Assembly: GCA_963749145.1 (NCBI GenBank)
Contig: CAVVLN010000004.1
Coordinates: 1,922,001 to 1,986,000 of the forward strand
Reading direction: 5' to 3'
DNA: 64,000 nucleotides
Origin: JASHPR01 sp963749145
GTDB taxonomy: Bacteria; Actinomycetota; Actinomycetes; Streptosporangiales; Streptosporangiaceae
Made by a program: the position numbers and the translations under genes. The notes below the pieces were generated by a model. That model was not told where the DNA came from. It saw only the letters and a program-made list of their open reading frames with translations, and did no database searches. This document shows, in pieces, positions 30,375 through 38,860 of the stretch (position 1 is its first letter; each line of letters starts with the position of its first letter).

Positions 30375-31799
30375 TCAGGCGTGCACCGGCGGGTGCCGCT
30401 GCGCCCACGGCGCGGCCTGCTCGAGCTGGCTGGCCACCCGGACCAGCAGGTCCTCGCGGCCGTAGCCCGCCACCAGCTGCACGCCGACCGGCAGGCCGCC
30501 CGGCGTCCAGTGCAGGGGCAGGGTCACGGCCGGCTGGCCGGTCATGTTGAACTGCGCCGTGTAGGGGATGTAGCCGACCACTCGCCTGCCCTCGCCCTCC
30601 GGTCCCTCGGCGGTGAACCAGCCGAGTTCCGGCGAGGGCGCGCCCACGGTCGGCGTGAGGAGCAGGTCATGGCCGGTCCACCAGGACGCCATGCGCCGCG
30701 CCCACATCCCGAGCCAGGCCCGGCTCTCCAGGTAGGTCACGACCTCCATGGCCGCCCCCGCCTGACGGTAGAACGCGTTGCGCGGCTCGATCTCGTCGTC
30801 GCTGATCGAGTGGCCGAGCAGCATCTCGAACGCCCGGAACGTCGCCGCGGTGTCGGCGGAGATGATCGTGGTGAAGTGGTGGACGAACGCCTCCTCGAAC
30901 ATCGCCTCGGGCGAGGATTCCGCCACGTGGTGGCCGAGCGACTCGAGCAGCCGCGCGGCGCCGGCCACCGCGGCGCGGCACTCCGGGTCATCGAGGTATC
31001 CCTCGGCCCGGGGCCGGTCCAGGAACCCGATCCGCAGCCGGCCCGGGTCGGCGCCGACCTCCTCGCGCAGCGGTCCGGGCAGCGGCGGGGCATAGTAGGG
31101 CTCCCCCGGATGCCAGGTGCTGATCACGTCCAGGATGCCCGCCGCGTCGCGCACGGTCCTGGTCACGGCGCCGTCGATCGTCCCCCCGGCCCAGCCCTCC
31201 CCGACCAGCGGGCCCTGGCTGACCCGGCCGCGGTTCGGCTTGAGCCCGACCAGCCCGCACTCGCTGGCCGGGATCCGGATCGACCCGCCGCCGTCGTTGG
31301 CGTGCGCCGCCGCCACCATGCCGCTGGCCACCGCCGCCGCCGACCCGCCCGAGGAGCCGCCGGTCGACCGGCCCGTATCCCACGGGTTGCGGGCGGGCGG
31401 GAAGCTGCGCGCCTCGGTGGTCACCGTGGTGCCCATCTCCGGCACGTTCGTGCGCCCGAGCGCGACGAAGCCGGCCGCGCGGAAGGCCTCGGCGAGGAAT
31501 GACGTCACCGGCCAGGCCAGGTCCCGCATCGGGCCCAGGCCGAACGCGGTCACCTCCCCCTCGACCGTGCAGCCCAGGTCCTTGAGCAGGATCGGCACCC
31601 CCCGGAACGGCCCGTCCGGCAGGTCACCGGCGGCCTGCGCCCTGGCCTGGTCGAACCGGGTCCTGATCACCGCGTCCAGCTTTGGGTTCACGGCCTCGAT
31701 CCGGCCGATGGCCGCCTCCACCAGGTCCGCGGCGCTCGCCTCGCCGCGGCGGACCAGGTCGGCCTGAGCGGTCGCGTCCAGCCACGTCATCTCGGTCAT
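30375..31799 (-). CDS. Amidase signature family hydrolase
   Basis: The 474-residue protein has the amidase signature with its Ser-cisSer-Lys triad: Lys in ILLKDLG (~residue 80), the Gly/Ser-rich loop RSTGGSSGGSAAAVASGMV (~150-170) and GGGSIRIPASECGLVGLKP (~173-195). The C-terminal half (GHDLLLTPTVGAPSPELGWF; FNMTGQPAVTLPL) is also typical. Amidases of this group hydrolyse aryl or aliphatic amides, aminohexanoate oligomers or similar. ATG 31799 is chosen by homology because longer starts add an unlikely Cys/Arg-rich leader. It is divergent from the methyltransferase. Confidence 0.9.
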   Translation of the reverse strand: MTEMTWLDATAQADLVRRGEASAADLVEAAIGRIEAVNPKLDAVIRTRFDQARAQAAGDLPDGPFRGVPILLKDLGCTVEGEVTAFGLGPMRDLAWPVTSFLAEAFRAAGFVALGRTNVPEMGTTVTTEARSFPPARNPWDTGRSTGGSSGGSAAAVASGMVAAAHANDGGGSIRIPASECGLVGLKPNRGRVSQGPLVGEGWAGGTIDGAVTRTVRDAAGILDVISTWHPGEPYYAPPLPGPLREEVGADPGRLRIGFLDRPRAEGYLDDPECRAAVAGAARLLESLGHHVAESSPEAMFEEAFVHHFTTIISADTAATFRAFEMLLGHSISDDEIEPRNAFYRQAGAAMEVVTYLESRAWLGMWARRMASWWTGHDLLLTPTVGAPSPELGWFTAEGPEGEGRRVVGYIPYTAQFNMTGQPAVTLPLHWTPGGLPVGVQLVAGYGREDLLVRVASQLEQAAPWAQRHPPVHA

Positions 31800-31849
31800 A
31801 GCGGCACGGTACACGCATCTGCGGCGCGGGCATGAGCCAAGATGGCCGC

Positions 31850-32602
31850 ATGGCAAGCGACTACCGGCTCTACGGCGACCTGGCCGACTGGTGGCCGGTG
31901 ATCTCGCCGCCGGAAGAGTACGCGGACGAGGCCCGGGATCTGGCCGCGGTGCTGGACTCGGCCGCGCCGCCGGCGCGGGAGGTGCTGGACCTGGGCAGCG
32001 GCGGGGGTCACGTCGCCCTGCACCTGAAACCGGGCCGGACGCTGACGCTGGTCGACCTGTCCGAGGAGATGCTCGCGGTCTCGCGCCGGCTCAACCCGGA
32101 GTGCGCCCACGTCCGCGGCGACATGCGGACGATCAGGCTCGGCCGGGTGTTCGACGCGGTGCTCGCGCACGATGCCGTCGACTATATGACCAGCGAGCCG
32201 GACCTGCGGCAGGTGGTCGAGACCGCCTTCGAGCACTGCCGACCCGGGGGGATCGCATTGTTCGTCCCGGACCACATCGCGGATACGTTCCGCCCGGTCA
32301 GCGGGGGCGGCGGGAGCACCGGCGCGAGCGGGCGGCAGGCCAGCTTCCGCGAGTGGACCTGGGACCCGGACCCGGCTGACGACTGGGTCCAGGCCGAGTA
32401 CGAGTTCGTCCTGCGGGCCGCGGACGGCACCGTGCAGGTCGTGCGCGAGGAACACCGGCTCGGCGCGTTCAGCCGGGCCACCTGGCTCCGGCTGCTCGCG
32501 GCCGCCGGCTTCGAACCGCAGCCCGGCCCGGCCGCGCCGCCGGCGGCGGACGGCGGCCGTACCCGCGGGCACCCGTTCATCGGCGGCCGGCCCGCCCGCT
32601 GA
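31850..32602 (+). CDS. Class I SAM-dependent methyltransferase
   Basis: From ATG 31850 the protein has 250 residues: motif I VLDLGSGGGHVALHL (about residues 45-59), acidic motif TLVDLSEEML, RGDMRTIRLGRVFDAVLAHDAVDYM, and post-motif region PGGIALFVPDHIADTF. The second half (FREWTWDPDPADDWVQAEYEFVLR…LLAAAGFEP) matches small-molecule methyltransferases. ATG 31832 is an alternative six codons earlier. The substrate is unknown. Confidence 0.85.
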   Translation: MASDYRLYGDLADWWPVISPPEEYADEARDLAAVLDSAAPPAREVLDLGSGGGHVALHLKPGRTLTLVDLSEEMLAVSRRLNPECAHVRGDMRTIRLGRVFDAVLAHDAVDYMTSEPDLRQVVETAFEHCRPGGIALFVPDHIADTFRPVSGGGGSTGASGRQASFREWTWDPDPADDWVQAEYEFVLRAADGTVQVVREEHRLGAFSRATWLRLLAAAGFEPQPGPAAPPAADGGRTRGHPFIGGRPAR

Positions 32603-32618
32603 CGGCCGGTCGCGACGA

Positions 32619-32765
32619 CCGGCGACGTACCTGCCGGTGCGGGTCATCGTCGGCGGGCGCCAGCCGACTCAGATCGATTTCCGCTGGCTGTCCCCGACCC
32701 GGGCGAACCTGGCCGCGCTGAGCGTTACGGTCCCGGCCGGGTTCCGGTCCGTCGCACCGCCCTGA
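32619..32765 (+). pseudogene. C-terminal fragment of an ECF-linked membrane protein (paralogue of 34349-35413)
   Basis: The frame reads PATYLPVRVIVGGRQPTQID, then FRWLSPTRANLAALSVTVPA and GFRSVAPP, stopping at 32763-32765. The intact neighbour ends PATYLPVRQADGGQRTDFRW, LRATPASLARLRVTVPAGFR, AVAPP. The match starts abruptly at PATYLPVR just after the methyltransferase stop and there is no start codon. It is the remaining end of a duplicated gene. Confidence 0.85.
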
Positions 32766-32827
32766 ACGGACGGCCACCCACGGGACCGGACGGGAAGGAG
32801 CAGCGCGGCGGCCGGAAGGAGCATGGC

Positions 32828-33388
32828 ATGAACCCACGCACCGGCCGCAGGCGTAGCCTCGGGGACCGGGCGCGCCGGGCGGGCATCCCCCCGGCCCTGC
32901 TGGCCGGCGTCGCCCTGCTGATGGCGGCGTGCGGCGGCTCGCACACGACAGGACCGGTGGCCGGCCCGGGCCAGATCACCGCCCCGAAGCTGGCTGCCTT
33001 CGCCGCGTGCATGCGCAGCCACGGCGAGCCGGACTGGCCGGGCCCCAGCAGTAACGGAACCTTCAGCACCAGCCAGGTCGACATCAACGCGCCCGCGTTC
33101 GCCACGGCCTCCAACGCTTGCCAGCACCTGGCTCCCGCGGTGCCGTTTCAGCTCAGCGAGGCGCAGCAACAGCAGATCCTCGCCGCGGCGCTGAAGAGCG
33201 CCCGGTGCATGCGCGCCCACGGGATCACGGCCTACCCGGATCCCGGCCCGCAGGACATCGAGGCCAACGGCACCAACATCGGCTGGCGCGTCTCGCTGGC
33301 CGGCACCGGCATCACCCGGGCCGAGATCGAGTCGCCGTTCTTCCAGGCCGCGAGCAGGGCCTGCGGGCTGGGCGGCGGGACGTCGTGA
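32828..33388 (+). CDS. Lipoprotein with two CMRSHG/FPDP-type repeats
   Basis: The 186-residue protein has a lipoprotein signal (ALLAGVALLMAACGG; lipobox Cys ~35). Two related halves follow, each with a CMR-[SA]-HG motif and a later Cys: AACMRSHGEPDWPGPSS…NACQHL and RCMRAHGITAYPDPGP…RACGLG. The four cysteines could form disulfides. This family is common beside ECF sigma genes in actinobacteria and has no assigned function. GGAAGGAG precedes ATG 32828 by 7 nt. It is paralogous to the lipoprotein at 35410-35934 and to the broken copy at 33419-33691. Confidence 0.8.
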   Translation: MNPRTGRRRSLGDRARRAGIPPALLAGVALLMAACGGSHTTGPVAGPGQITAPKLAAFAACMRSHGEPDWPGPSSNGTFSTSQVDINAPAFATASNACQHLAPAVPFQLSEAQQQQILAAALKSARCMRAHGITAYPDPGPQDIEANGTNIGWRVSLAGTGITRAEIESPFFQAASRACGLGGGTS

Positions 33389-33418
33389 CCGGCCGGGTGG
33401 CCGGCAGGCCTGGGTTTC

Positions 33419-33691
33419 GTGGCCGCCGCCCTGGCGGGCGGGGCGCTCGCCGAGGCGCTGGCCGCCGGATGCGCGGACGGTGACCCGGCCGCGGCGCCCG
33501 AGTCGAAGGCCTACCGGACGGCGCTGGCCTTCACCCAGTGCATGCGGTGCACGGGTTCGCTAACTTCCCTGATCCCACCGACCAGGGGCAGCGTGGGCTT
33601 CACCATGGGACCGGGCATCGACCCGCACTCGCCGCTGTTCCGGTCCGCCCAGCAGGCCTGCCGGACGTTCGGCTCGGGCGGGGCGGGCTGA
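33419..33691 (+). pseudogene. Broken third copy of the CMRSHG/FPDP lipoprotein
   Basis: The frame from GTG 33419 has a lipobox-like LAAGC and AYRTALAFTQCMR, then loses similarity for ~14 residues and regains it with VGFTMGPGIDPHSPLFRSAQ, QACRTFG. The missing HGFANFPDPTDQG lies in the +1 frame between about 33550 and 33590. Two compensating indels thus scramble the FPDP motif while keeping the frame open. The second repeat is also absent, so the protein is half the usual size. Confidence 0.7.
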
Positions 33692-33803
33692 CCGGCGGCG
33701 GACGCGATCCGGCCGCGGACGTTACCTCCGGGGCCGATGAAACCTCTACGTATGGCCCCGGCAGTGACGGCAGGCAACGGGCGGGCGGACGGCGGGAGGC
33801 AGG

Positions 33804-34352
33804 ATGGCACCAGGTGAGAGTGCGCCTGCCGTGACGGTTGGAGCGAAGCTGGAACGCGTGAACCCGGCCGAGATCGGCGCCTTCTACGAAAGGGAAATGC
33901 CGCGGCTGGTGCTGTTCGTGACGATCAGCACCGGCCTGGATGTCCACGCGGCCGCCGATGTCGCGCAGACCGCGTTCGAGAAGGCGCTCCCCCGGTGGGC
34001 CACGCTGCACCATCCCAGGGCCTGGCTGTACCGGGTGGCCCAGCACGAGGCCATCGCCCGGAGCAAGGCGCTGCGGCGCGAGGTTCCGGTCGACGTGGTG
34101 CCGGACCATCCCGACCACCTGTCCGCGGCGCTGGCCGCGGAGTTGCGGGCCGAGCAGCGCGAGGTCATGACCCATCTGCGGTGCCTGTCACCGAACCAGT
34201 GCCAGGTCATGACGTGGACGCTGGCCGGGTTCAGCGACGCCGAGATCGCGGGCGCGCTCGGCATAACCACGAACGCGGTCAAGCAGCGCCGGTTTTACGC
34301 CCGGCGGAGCCTGGCCAAACGGCTTGGCGGCACACGGAGGGGTTCGCGATGA
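33804..34352 (+). CDS. ECF sigma factor (lipoprotein-linked group)
   Basis: The 182-residue protein has sigma region 2 (FYEREMPRLVLFVTISTGLD, DVAQTAFEKALPRWATLHHPRAWLY) and region 4 (LSPNQCQVMTWTLAGFSDAEIAGALGITTNAVKQRRFYARRSLA). GGGAGG precedes ATG 33804. Its stop overlaps the ATG of the next gene (ATGA), which overlaps the lipoprotein gene in the same way, giving a tightly coupled three-gene operon. The next gene has a single transmembrane helix after a cytoplasmic N-terminus and so is a candidate membrane anti-sigma factor. Confidence 0.88.
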   Translation: MAPGESAPAVTVGAKLERVNPAEIGAFYEREMPRLVLFVTISTGLDVHAAADVAQTAFEKALPRWATLHHPRAWLYRVAQHEAIARSKALRREVPVDVVPDHPDHLSAALAAELRAEQREVMTHLRCLSPNQCQVMTWTLAGFSDAEIAGALGITTNAVKQRRFYARRSLAKRLGGTRRGSR

Positions 34353-35413
34353 ACAGGATCTTCCGGGCCCGCCGCCCGCATGACGACGACGCCGAACTGG
34401 ACACAAGGCTGGCGCAGGTGTGGGAGGACGGCGCCGCCGCCGTCGCGAAGGTGCTCGACCTGCCCGCGGGCCGGCAGGCGCTGCTGGCCAGCGGCGGGCG
34501 GGGGACGGCCGGCGCGCCGGGAAGCACCGCGCCGGCAAGCACCGCGCCGGAGATCCCCGACGGCCCGGTGCCTGGTGGGCACGGGCCCCGCCGGAGGCGG
34601 GGGCTGACGGTCCGCGCCCTCGCCGCGGGCGCCGCCGTCGCCGCGCTGGGCGGCCTGGCCGTGGCCGGAGTGACAGCGGCCTTCAGCCCGCGCCACGTAC
34701 CGCAGGTCCAGGCGGCGGCGTACATCACCTTGGTCAAAGACGCGCTGAACCCGCCGGGTATGGACCTGGTCGGCTACGCCAGGACCACGCTGCCGCCCGG
34801 CACCGTTATCGTGCCCACGGTGGGCGGCTGGGCGATGGTGGAGAGCCCGGACGAAAGCTCGCCGCTGACCGCGGCCGCGCTGGTCACCTGGACGTACCGG
34901 AACGACATGACGGCGTCCGCGTTCACCGCTTCCGGGCGGCCCGTGTTCGCCGCGCAGGTCACCCCCACGGGGCACGGGGCAACCACGGTCGCGGTGAACT
35001 ACACCGACTCGACCTGGTGGCGCGCGGCGATCACCCTCAAGCCCGGGTTCAAGATTCCGCCCCAGCCACGCTGCGCGCCCGACGCGTCACCCGCCGCCGG
35101 CGGCTGGCCGGCCTTCATCGGCGGCGAACTGAGCTGCGGCGTGTACCGGACGGACGGGCGGCAGCGGGTGGACGGGGTCGACGCCATCAGGCTCACCGGC
35201 AGCCGGGGCCTGGTGCTGTGGATCAACCCGGCGACGTACCTCCCGGTGCGCCAGGCCGACGGGGGGCAGCGGACCGACTTCCGCTGGCTGCGGGCCACCC
35301 CGGCCAGCCTGGCCCGGCTGCGGGTGACGGTCCCGGCCGGGTTCCGGGCCGTGGCACCGCCGCCGATTACGGGCCATGGGCGCGCCGGCCTGAGCGAACG
35401 GGCGACGAGATGA
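34349..35413 (+). CDS. Single-pass membrane protein, candidate anti-sigma factor
   Basis: The 354-residue protein has a cytoplasmic N-terminus of ~90 residues (LDTRLAQVWEDGAAAVAKVL), one transmembrane helix (VRALAAGAAVAALGGLAVAGVTAAF, ~90-113) and a ~240-residue extracytoplasmic domain (AYITLVKDALNPPGMDLVGY, WWRAAITLKPGFKIPP, DAIRLTGSRGLVLWINPATYLPVR). The position directly behind an ECF sigma gene with a 4-bp overlap, plus this topology, suggests an anti-sigma factor or surface sensor. No zinc anti-sigma motif (HxxxCxxC) is present. A fragment of a second copy is at 32619-32765. Confidence 0.7.
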   Translation: MNRIFRARRPHDDDAELDTRLAQVWEDGAAAVAKVLDLPAGRQALLASGGRGTAGAPGSTAPASTAPEIPDGPVPGGHGPRRRRGLTVRALAAGAAVAALGGLAVAGVTAAFSPRHVPQVQAAAYITLVKDALNPPGMDLVGYARTTLPPGTVIVPTVGGWAMVESPDESSPLTAAALVTWTYRNDMTASAFTASGRPVFAAQVTPTGHGATTVAVNYTDSTWWRAAITLKPGFKIPPQPRCAPDASPAAGGWPAFIGGELSCGVYRTDGRQRVDGVDAIRLTGSRGLVLWINPATYLPVRQADGGQRTDFRWLRATPASLARLRVTVPAGFRAVAPPPITGHGRAGLSERATR

Positions 35414-35934
35414 ACGACGGGACCGGCCGCACCGGGCCGCGCCGGGCAGGCGCGCTGGTCGCCGCCCTGGCCGGGATCGCGCTGCTGCTGACGGCGTGCG
35501 GGAACGGCTCGCCCGCCGCGACCGGGTCGCAGAACTACCAGAAGGCCGTGGCCTTCGCCCAGTGCATGCGCTCCCACGGCGCGCTGGGCTTCCCCGACCC
35601 CAGCAGCCTGGGGACGTTCGACATCCAGCAGATCGATGTCAATTCCCCGCTGATCACGGCGGCGTTCAAGCCCTGCCAGAAGCTGTTCCCGCCCGGTGCC
35701 GTGTCGATGCCGGTGGCCCAGCAACGGAAGATGGAAGACCAGGCCTTGCAGTACGCCGTGTGCTTGCGCTCCCACGGCTACCCGAACTTCCCCGACCCCA
35801 GGTTCCAGGCCGGCCCAGGCGGCGTCAGCGTCGAGTTCCAGGTCGGGCCGCCCATGGGCATCGATCCGAAAACGCCGCAGTTCCAGGCGGCGGCCCAGAT
35901 CTGCAAGAACCTGACCGGGTTTGCCGGGCCATGA
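35410..35934 (+). CDS. Lipoprotein with two CMRSHG/FPDP repeats
   Basis: From ATG 35410 (overlapping the previous stop) the protein has 174 residues: signal peptide with lipobox LLLTACGN, then QCMRSHGALGFPDPSS…KPCQKL and VCLRSHGYPNFPDPRF…QICKNL, so both repeats carry CxRSHG, FPDP and a distal Cys. It is the intact member of the three paralogues in this region and the third gene of the ECF operon. A cell-surface role, perhaps in sensing or as the sigma factor's output, is inferred from context only. Confidence 0.82.
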   Translation: MNDGTGRTGPRRAGALVAALAGIALLLTACGNGSPAATGSQNYQKAVAFAQCMRSHGALGFPDPSSLGTFDIQQIDVNSPLITAAFKPCQKLFPPGAVSMPVAQQRKMEDQALQYAVCLRSHGYPNFPDPRFQAGPGGVSVEFQVGPPMGIDPKTPQFQAAAQICKNLTGFAGP

Positions 35935-35979
35935 GCCGCGCCACGACGACGCGGCCGCGGCCGTCACTAGCATCCTGGT

Positions 35980-36732
35980 GTGCGCACCATCGCGGTTCCC
36001 TATCACATCGACGAGTACCTGCCTGGCCTGGACCTGCCGCTGCCGGCGGATGAGGTGATCACCGCGGAGCTGGGCCCGGGCGACGCGTGGGACCGGCTGG
36101 CCGTCCTCTACGGCGCGGTCGCCGCGGCGGTCGCGGGCGCGGCCGGGGCGGGCGAGCGTCCGGTCGTGGTCTCCGGTGACTGCACCACGGCTCTGGGCAC
36201 GGTGGCCGGGCTGCAGCGCGCGGGCGCGGTGGCCGGGATCGTCTGGTTCGACGCGCACGGCGACGTGCAGACCCTGGAGACGACGGCCTCCGGCTACCTG
36301 GGCGGCCTGCCGCTGCGGCTGCTGGTCGGCTACCGGCCGGAGCTGATCGCCGCCCGGCTCGGCCTGCGCCCGGTTCCCGAGCCCCGGGTGCTGCTGGCCG
36401 GGGCCCGGGACCTGGATCCGCCCGAGGTCAGCTACCTCCAGGCCGCGCCGATCCGGCGCTGCGAGGTGGCGGACCTGCCCCGGGCGGACCTGCCGGACGG
36501 GCCGGTTTACCTGCACGTCGACCTGGACGTGATCGATCCGTCCGAGGTGCCGGGGCTGCGCTACCCGGCGCCGGGCGGGCCCGGCCTGGCGCCGGTGGCC
36601 GGGGCGGTGCGCTGGCTGCTCGAGACGGGCCGGGTCGCGGCCGTCGGCCTGGCCTGCACCTGGTACCCCGGACACGGCGCGGCGGCGCGCGTCGGCGCGG
36701 ACCTGGCCGCGGCCCTCGCCGCGGCGGGCTGA
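35980..36732 (+). CDS. Arginase/agmatinase/formiminoglutamase family hydrolase
   Basis: The 250-residue protein has the ureohydrolase metal motifs: SGDCTT (family SGDHS, with His replaced by Cys), WFDAHGDVQT (DAHxD) and HVDLDVIDPS (DxDxxDP). The GDC substitution is seen in a branch of small actinobacterial arginase-like proteins, so the substrate may not be arginine. GTG 35980 is the start. The C-terminus carries only part of the usual final helices. It is probably a cytoplasmic Mn-dependent hydrolase. Confidence 0.82.
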   Translation: MRTIAVPYHIDEYLPGLDLPLPADEVITAELGPGDAWDRLAVLYGAVAAAVAGAAGAGERPVVVSGDCTTALGTVAGLQRAGAVAGIVWFDAHGDVQTLETTASGYLGGLPLRLLVGYRPELIAARLGLRPVPEPRVLLAGARDLDPPEVSYLQAAPIRRCEVADLPRADLPDGPVYLHVDLDVIDPSEVPGLRYPAPGGPGLAPVAGAVRWLLETGRVAAVGLACTWYPGHGAAARVGADLAAALAAAG

Positions 36733-36745
36733 CCGCGGGCCGGGC

Positions 36746-37082
36746 TCAGGCCCGGGCCCGGACCGGCCGGGGCGGGGGCACCGCCATCATCGTGGCCTGC
36801 ATCAGCGCGACCCGGATCAGCGAGTCCGACGGGCTCCCGCCATCGTCGTCGGCCCAGGCGACGACCTCGGCCGAGCAGACCGTGATCGTGCGGCCGGAGC
36901 GGATCACCTCGCCCGTGGCGCGGAACCGGTCGCCGCGCGCGGGCGAGAGGAGGTTGACCTTGAACTCCACGGTCAGCACGTCCCGGTCGTCCGGCATCAG
37001 GCTCGCGGCCGCCGGCCTGCCCGGCCATGGCCAGGATCGTGATCTGCTCGCCGCTCAGCGGGTTGGTGATGACCTCGGACAC
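36746..37082 (-). pseudogene. Hybrid scar: cupin N-terminus joined to PaaI-type thioesterase C-terminus
   Basis: GTG 37082 opens MSEVITNPLSGEQITILAMA, the typical start of small cupin proteins. After about 22 codons the similarity ends, and from about 37010 another frame encodes the second half of a PaaI/hotdog thioesterase (AASLMPDDRDVLTVEFKVNL, LSPARGDRFRATGEVIRSGR, ALMQATMM) to 36746. The hotdog half lacks the N-terminal HGG active-site helix. An internal ATG at 36997 could still produce an 83-residue piece, but it would not be an active thioesterase. Confidence 0.65.
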
Positions 37083-37094
37083 GGCTGCCTCGCG

Positions 37095-37883
37095 TCAGGT
37101 GATGTCTCGCGGCACCGTGGTGCGGCCGGCCAGCACCGCGAGCACGATGGCCAGGACGGCGAGCAGCGCCGTGGCCGCCGCGAACGGCAGCGGGACCGCC
37201 GAGGTGCTCGCGTCGTGGACGGGCCCGAAGGCCGCGCCGCCGAGCTGGGATCCGGCCAGGGTGGTGGCGGCCGTGTAGGGCAGGTAGGGCTGCACAGAGT
37301 TGAACAGGCCGCCGAGCAGCGACTCGATCACGATCGCCCACACGAATACGCCGATGACCGCGGCGAGCTGGGACCGGATCAGCGATCCCAGCGCGACGCC
37401 GACGGCGGCCAGCAGCGCCGCCGCGACGATGTGACCGAGGCCGTAGCGGACCATGGTGGCGTCGCCCACGGGCACGTGGTAGCCGCGGGCGGCCACGAAG
37501 ATCAGCCCGGTGCCGGCCGCTATGAGGTACCCGACCAGGCCGAACACGGCTCCGGCGCAGGCCGCCGCGACGGCCTTGGCCACCAGCACCCGGCTGCGCT
37601 GTGGCGTGGCCAGGTAGGTCTGAGTGGCGGTGGAGTGCCGGAACTCCCCGCTGGAGACGGTCACGCCCAGCACCGTGGCCAGCAGCAGCGCCCAGACGCC
37701 GCCGGTGATCACCGCGTTGAGCCCGGCCGCGGTGTAGAGCGGCCCGACGGCCTTGCCCGAGCCGGCCCGCGACGCCTCCAGCACGGAGAACAGGACGGTC
37801 AGCCCGGCCGCGGTGGCCAGCAGGCCGTAGGTCAGCCGGGTGGTGCGGAGCTTGAGCAGCTCGACGCGCACGATCCGGGTCAT
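37095..37883 (-). CDS. ABC-2 type transporter permease
   Basis: The 262-residue protein has six hydrophobic helices in the ABC-2 arrangement. It starts MTRIVRVELLKLRTTRLTYGLL, followed by a first helix and a periplasmic loop. The coupling helix segment SSGEFRHSTATQTYLATPQRSRVLVAKAVA is characteristic of ABC-2 exporter permeases. Its ATG overlaps the ATPase stop by 4 bp, so the two form one exporter. Such exporters next to a two-component system are often involved in antimicrobial-peptide or drug resistance. Confidence 0.88.
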   Translation of the reverse strand: MTRIVRVELLKLRTTRLTYGLLATAAGLTVLFSVLEASRAGSGKAVGPLYTAAGLNAVITGGVWALLLATVLGVTVSSGEFRHSTATQTYLATPQRSRVLVAKAVAAACAGAVFGLVGYLIAAGTGLIFVAARGYHVPVGDATMVRYGLGHIVAAALLAAVGVALGSLIRSQLAAVIGVFVWAIVIESLLGGLFNSVQPYLPYTAATTLAGSQLGGAAFGPVHDASTSAVPLPFAAATALLAVLAIVLAVLAGRTTVPRDIT

Positions 37884-38590
37884 CGGGCTACCTCCCTGGT
37901 CAGCTTGAGGAACGCGTCCTCGAGGTTGTCCGCGCCCGCGGTCAGGTCGGCCAGCGGGGACTGGGCGACCAGTCGGCCGTGGTCGAGGATCACGACCGAG
38001 TCGACCGTCTGGGCGACCTCGGCCAGGATGTGGCTCGACACCAGGACCGTGGCGCCGTCGGCGGCCAGGCCGCGCAGCAGGTCCCGCAGCCAGTGCACGC
38101 CGTCGGGGTCCAGGCCGTTGGCCGGCTCGTCCAGGATCAGCAGTTCCGGCTCGGTGAGCAGCGCGGTGGCCAGCCCGAGCCGCTGCCGCATGCCGAGGGA
38201 GAAGCCCCCGACCCGGCGGTCGGCCGCGCCGCGCAGTTCGACGAGGTCGAGCACCTCGTCGATGCGCGACGGGTCCACCTGGGCGGCCAGCGCCTGCACC
38301 CGGAGGTGGTCGCGGGCGGTGCGGCCCGGATGGAAACTGGACGCCTCCAGCACCGCGCCGACCTGGTGCAGCGGCTCGGGCAGGTCCCGGTAGGCGCGCC
38401 CGTTGATGGTGGCCGTGCCCGCGTCCGGGCGCACCAGGCCGAGCAGCATCCGCAGCGTGGTGGTCTTCCCGGCGCCGTTGCGGCCCAGGAACCCGACGAC
38501 GCTGCCGGGCTCGACCGCGAAGCTCAGCCGGTCGACCGCGAGTACCGGGCCGAACCGTTTGGTCAGCCCGCGGACCTCGATCACTGACAT
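37880..38590 (-). CDS. ABC transporter ATP-binding protein
   Basis: The 236-residue ATPase is complete: Walker A GRNGAGKTTTLRML (~residues 36-49), Q-loop region, signature FSLGMRQRLGLA (variant of LSGGQ), Walker B ELLILDEPANGLDP and H-loop VLVSSHILAE. It matches the CcmA/NatA group of exporters. ATG 38590 has GAAGGG upstream. It pairs with the overlapping ABC-2 permease and is divergent from the histidine kinase at 38861. Confidence 0.93.
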   Translation of the reverse strand: MSVIEVRGLTKRFGPVLAVDRLSFAVEPGSVVGFLGRNGAGKTTTLRMLLGLVRPDAGTATINGRAYRDLPEPLHQVGAVLEASSFHPGRTARDHLRVQALAAQVDPSRIDEVLDLVELRGAADRRVGGFSLGMRQRLGLATALLTEPELLILDEPANGLDPDGVHWLRDLLRGLAADGATVLVSSHILAEVAQTVDSVVILDHGRLVAQSPLADLTAGADNLEDAFLKLTREVAR

Positions 38591-38860
38591 GGCCCTTCGT
38601 CTCCTCTTCTGTTCTCCGGTCCGCCGGGGCGGCTCTTCCCTCTCCGCCGGGGCGGCTGTGCCGGCCTGGAGGACCGGCATGCGGCTTCAGCGTGCCCGGC
38701 GGGACCCCGCGGTGTCGTCGGCCGCGCGGGCCGTACCGGGTCGTCTGCTGCGGTAGCGCGGGGGGCCCGGGATGCGCCTTCCGCGGTATCCGGGCCGGCC
38801 CGGATCGCGCCGCGGAGCCGATGCCGCTCCCGGGGCCGGGCGCGTACCGTCGGGGATGAG

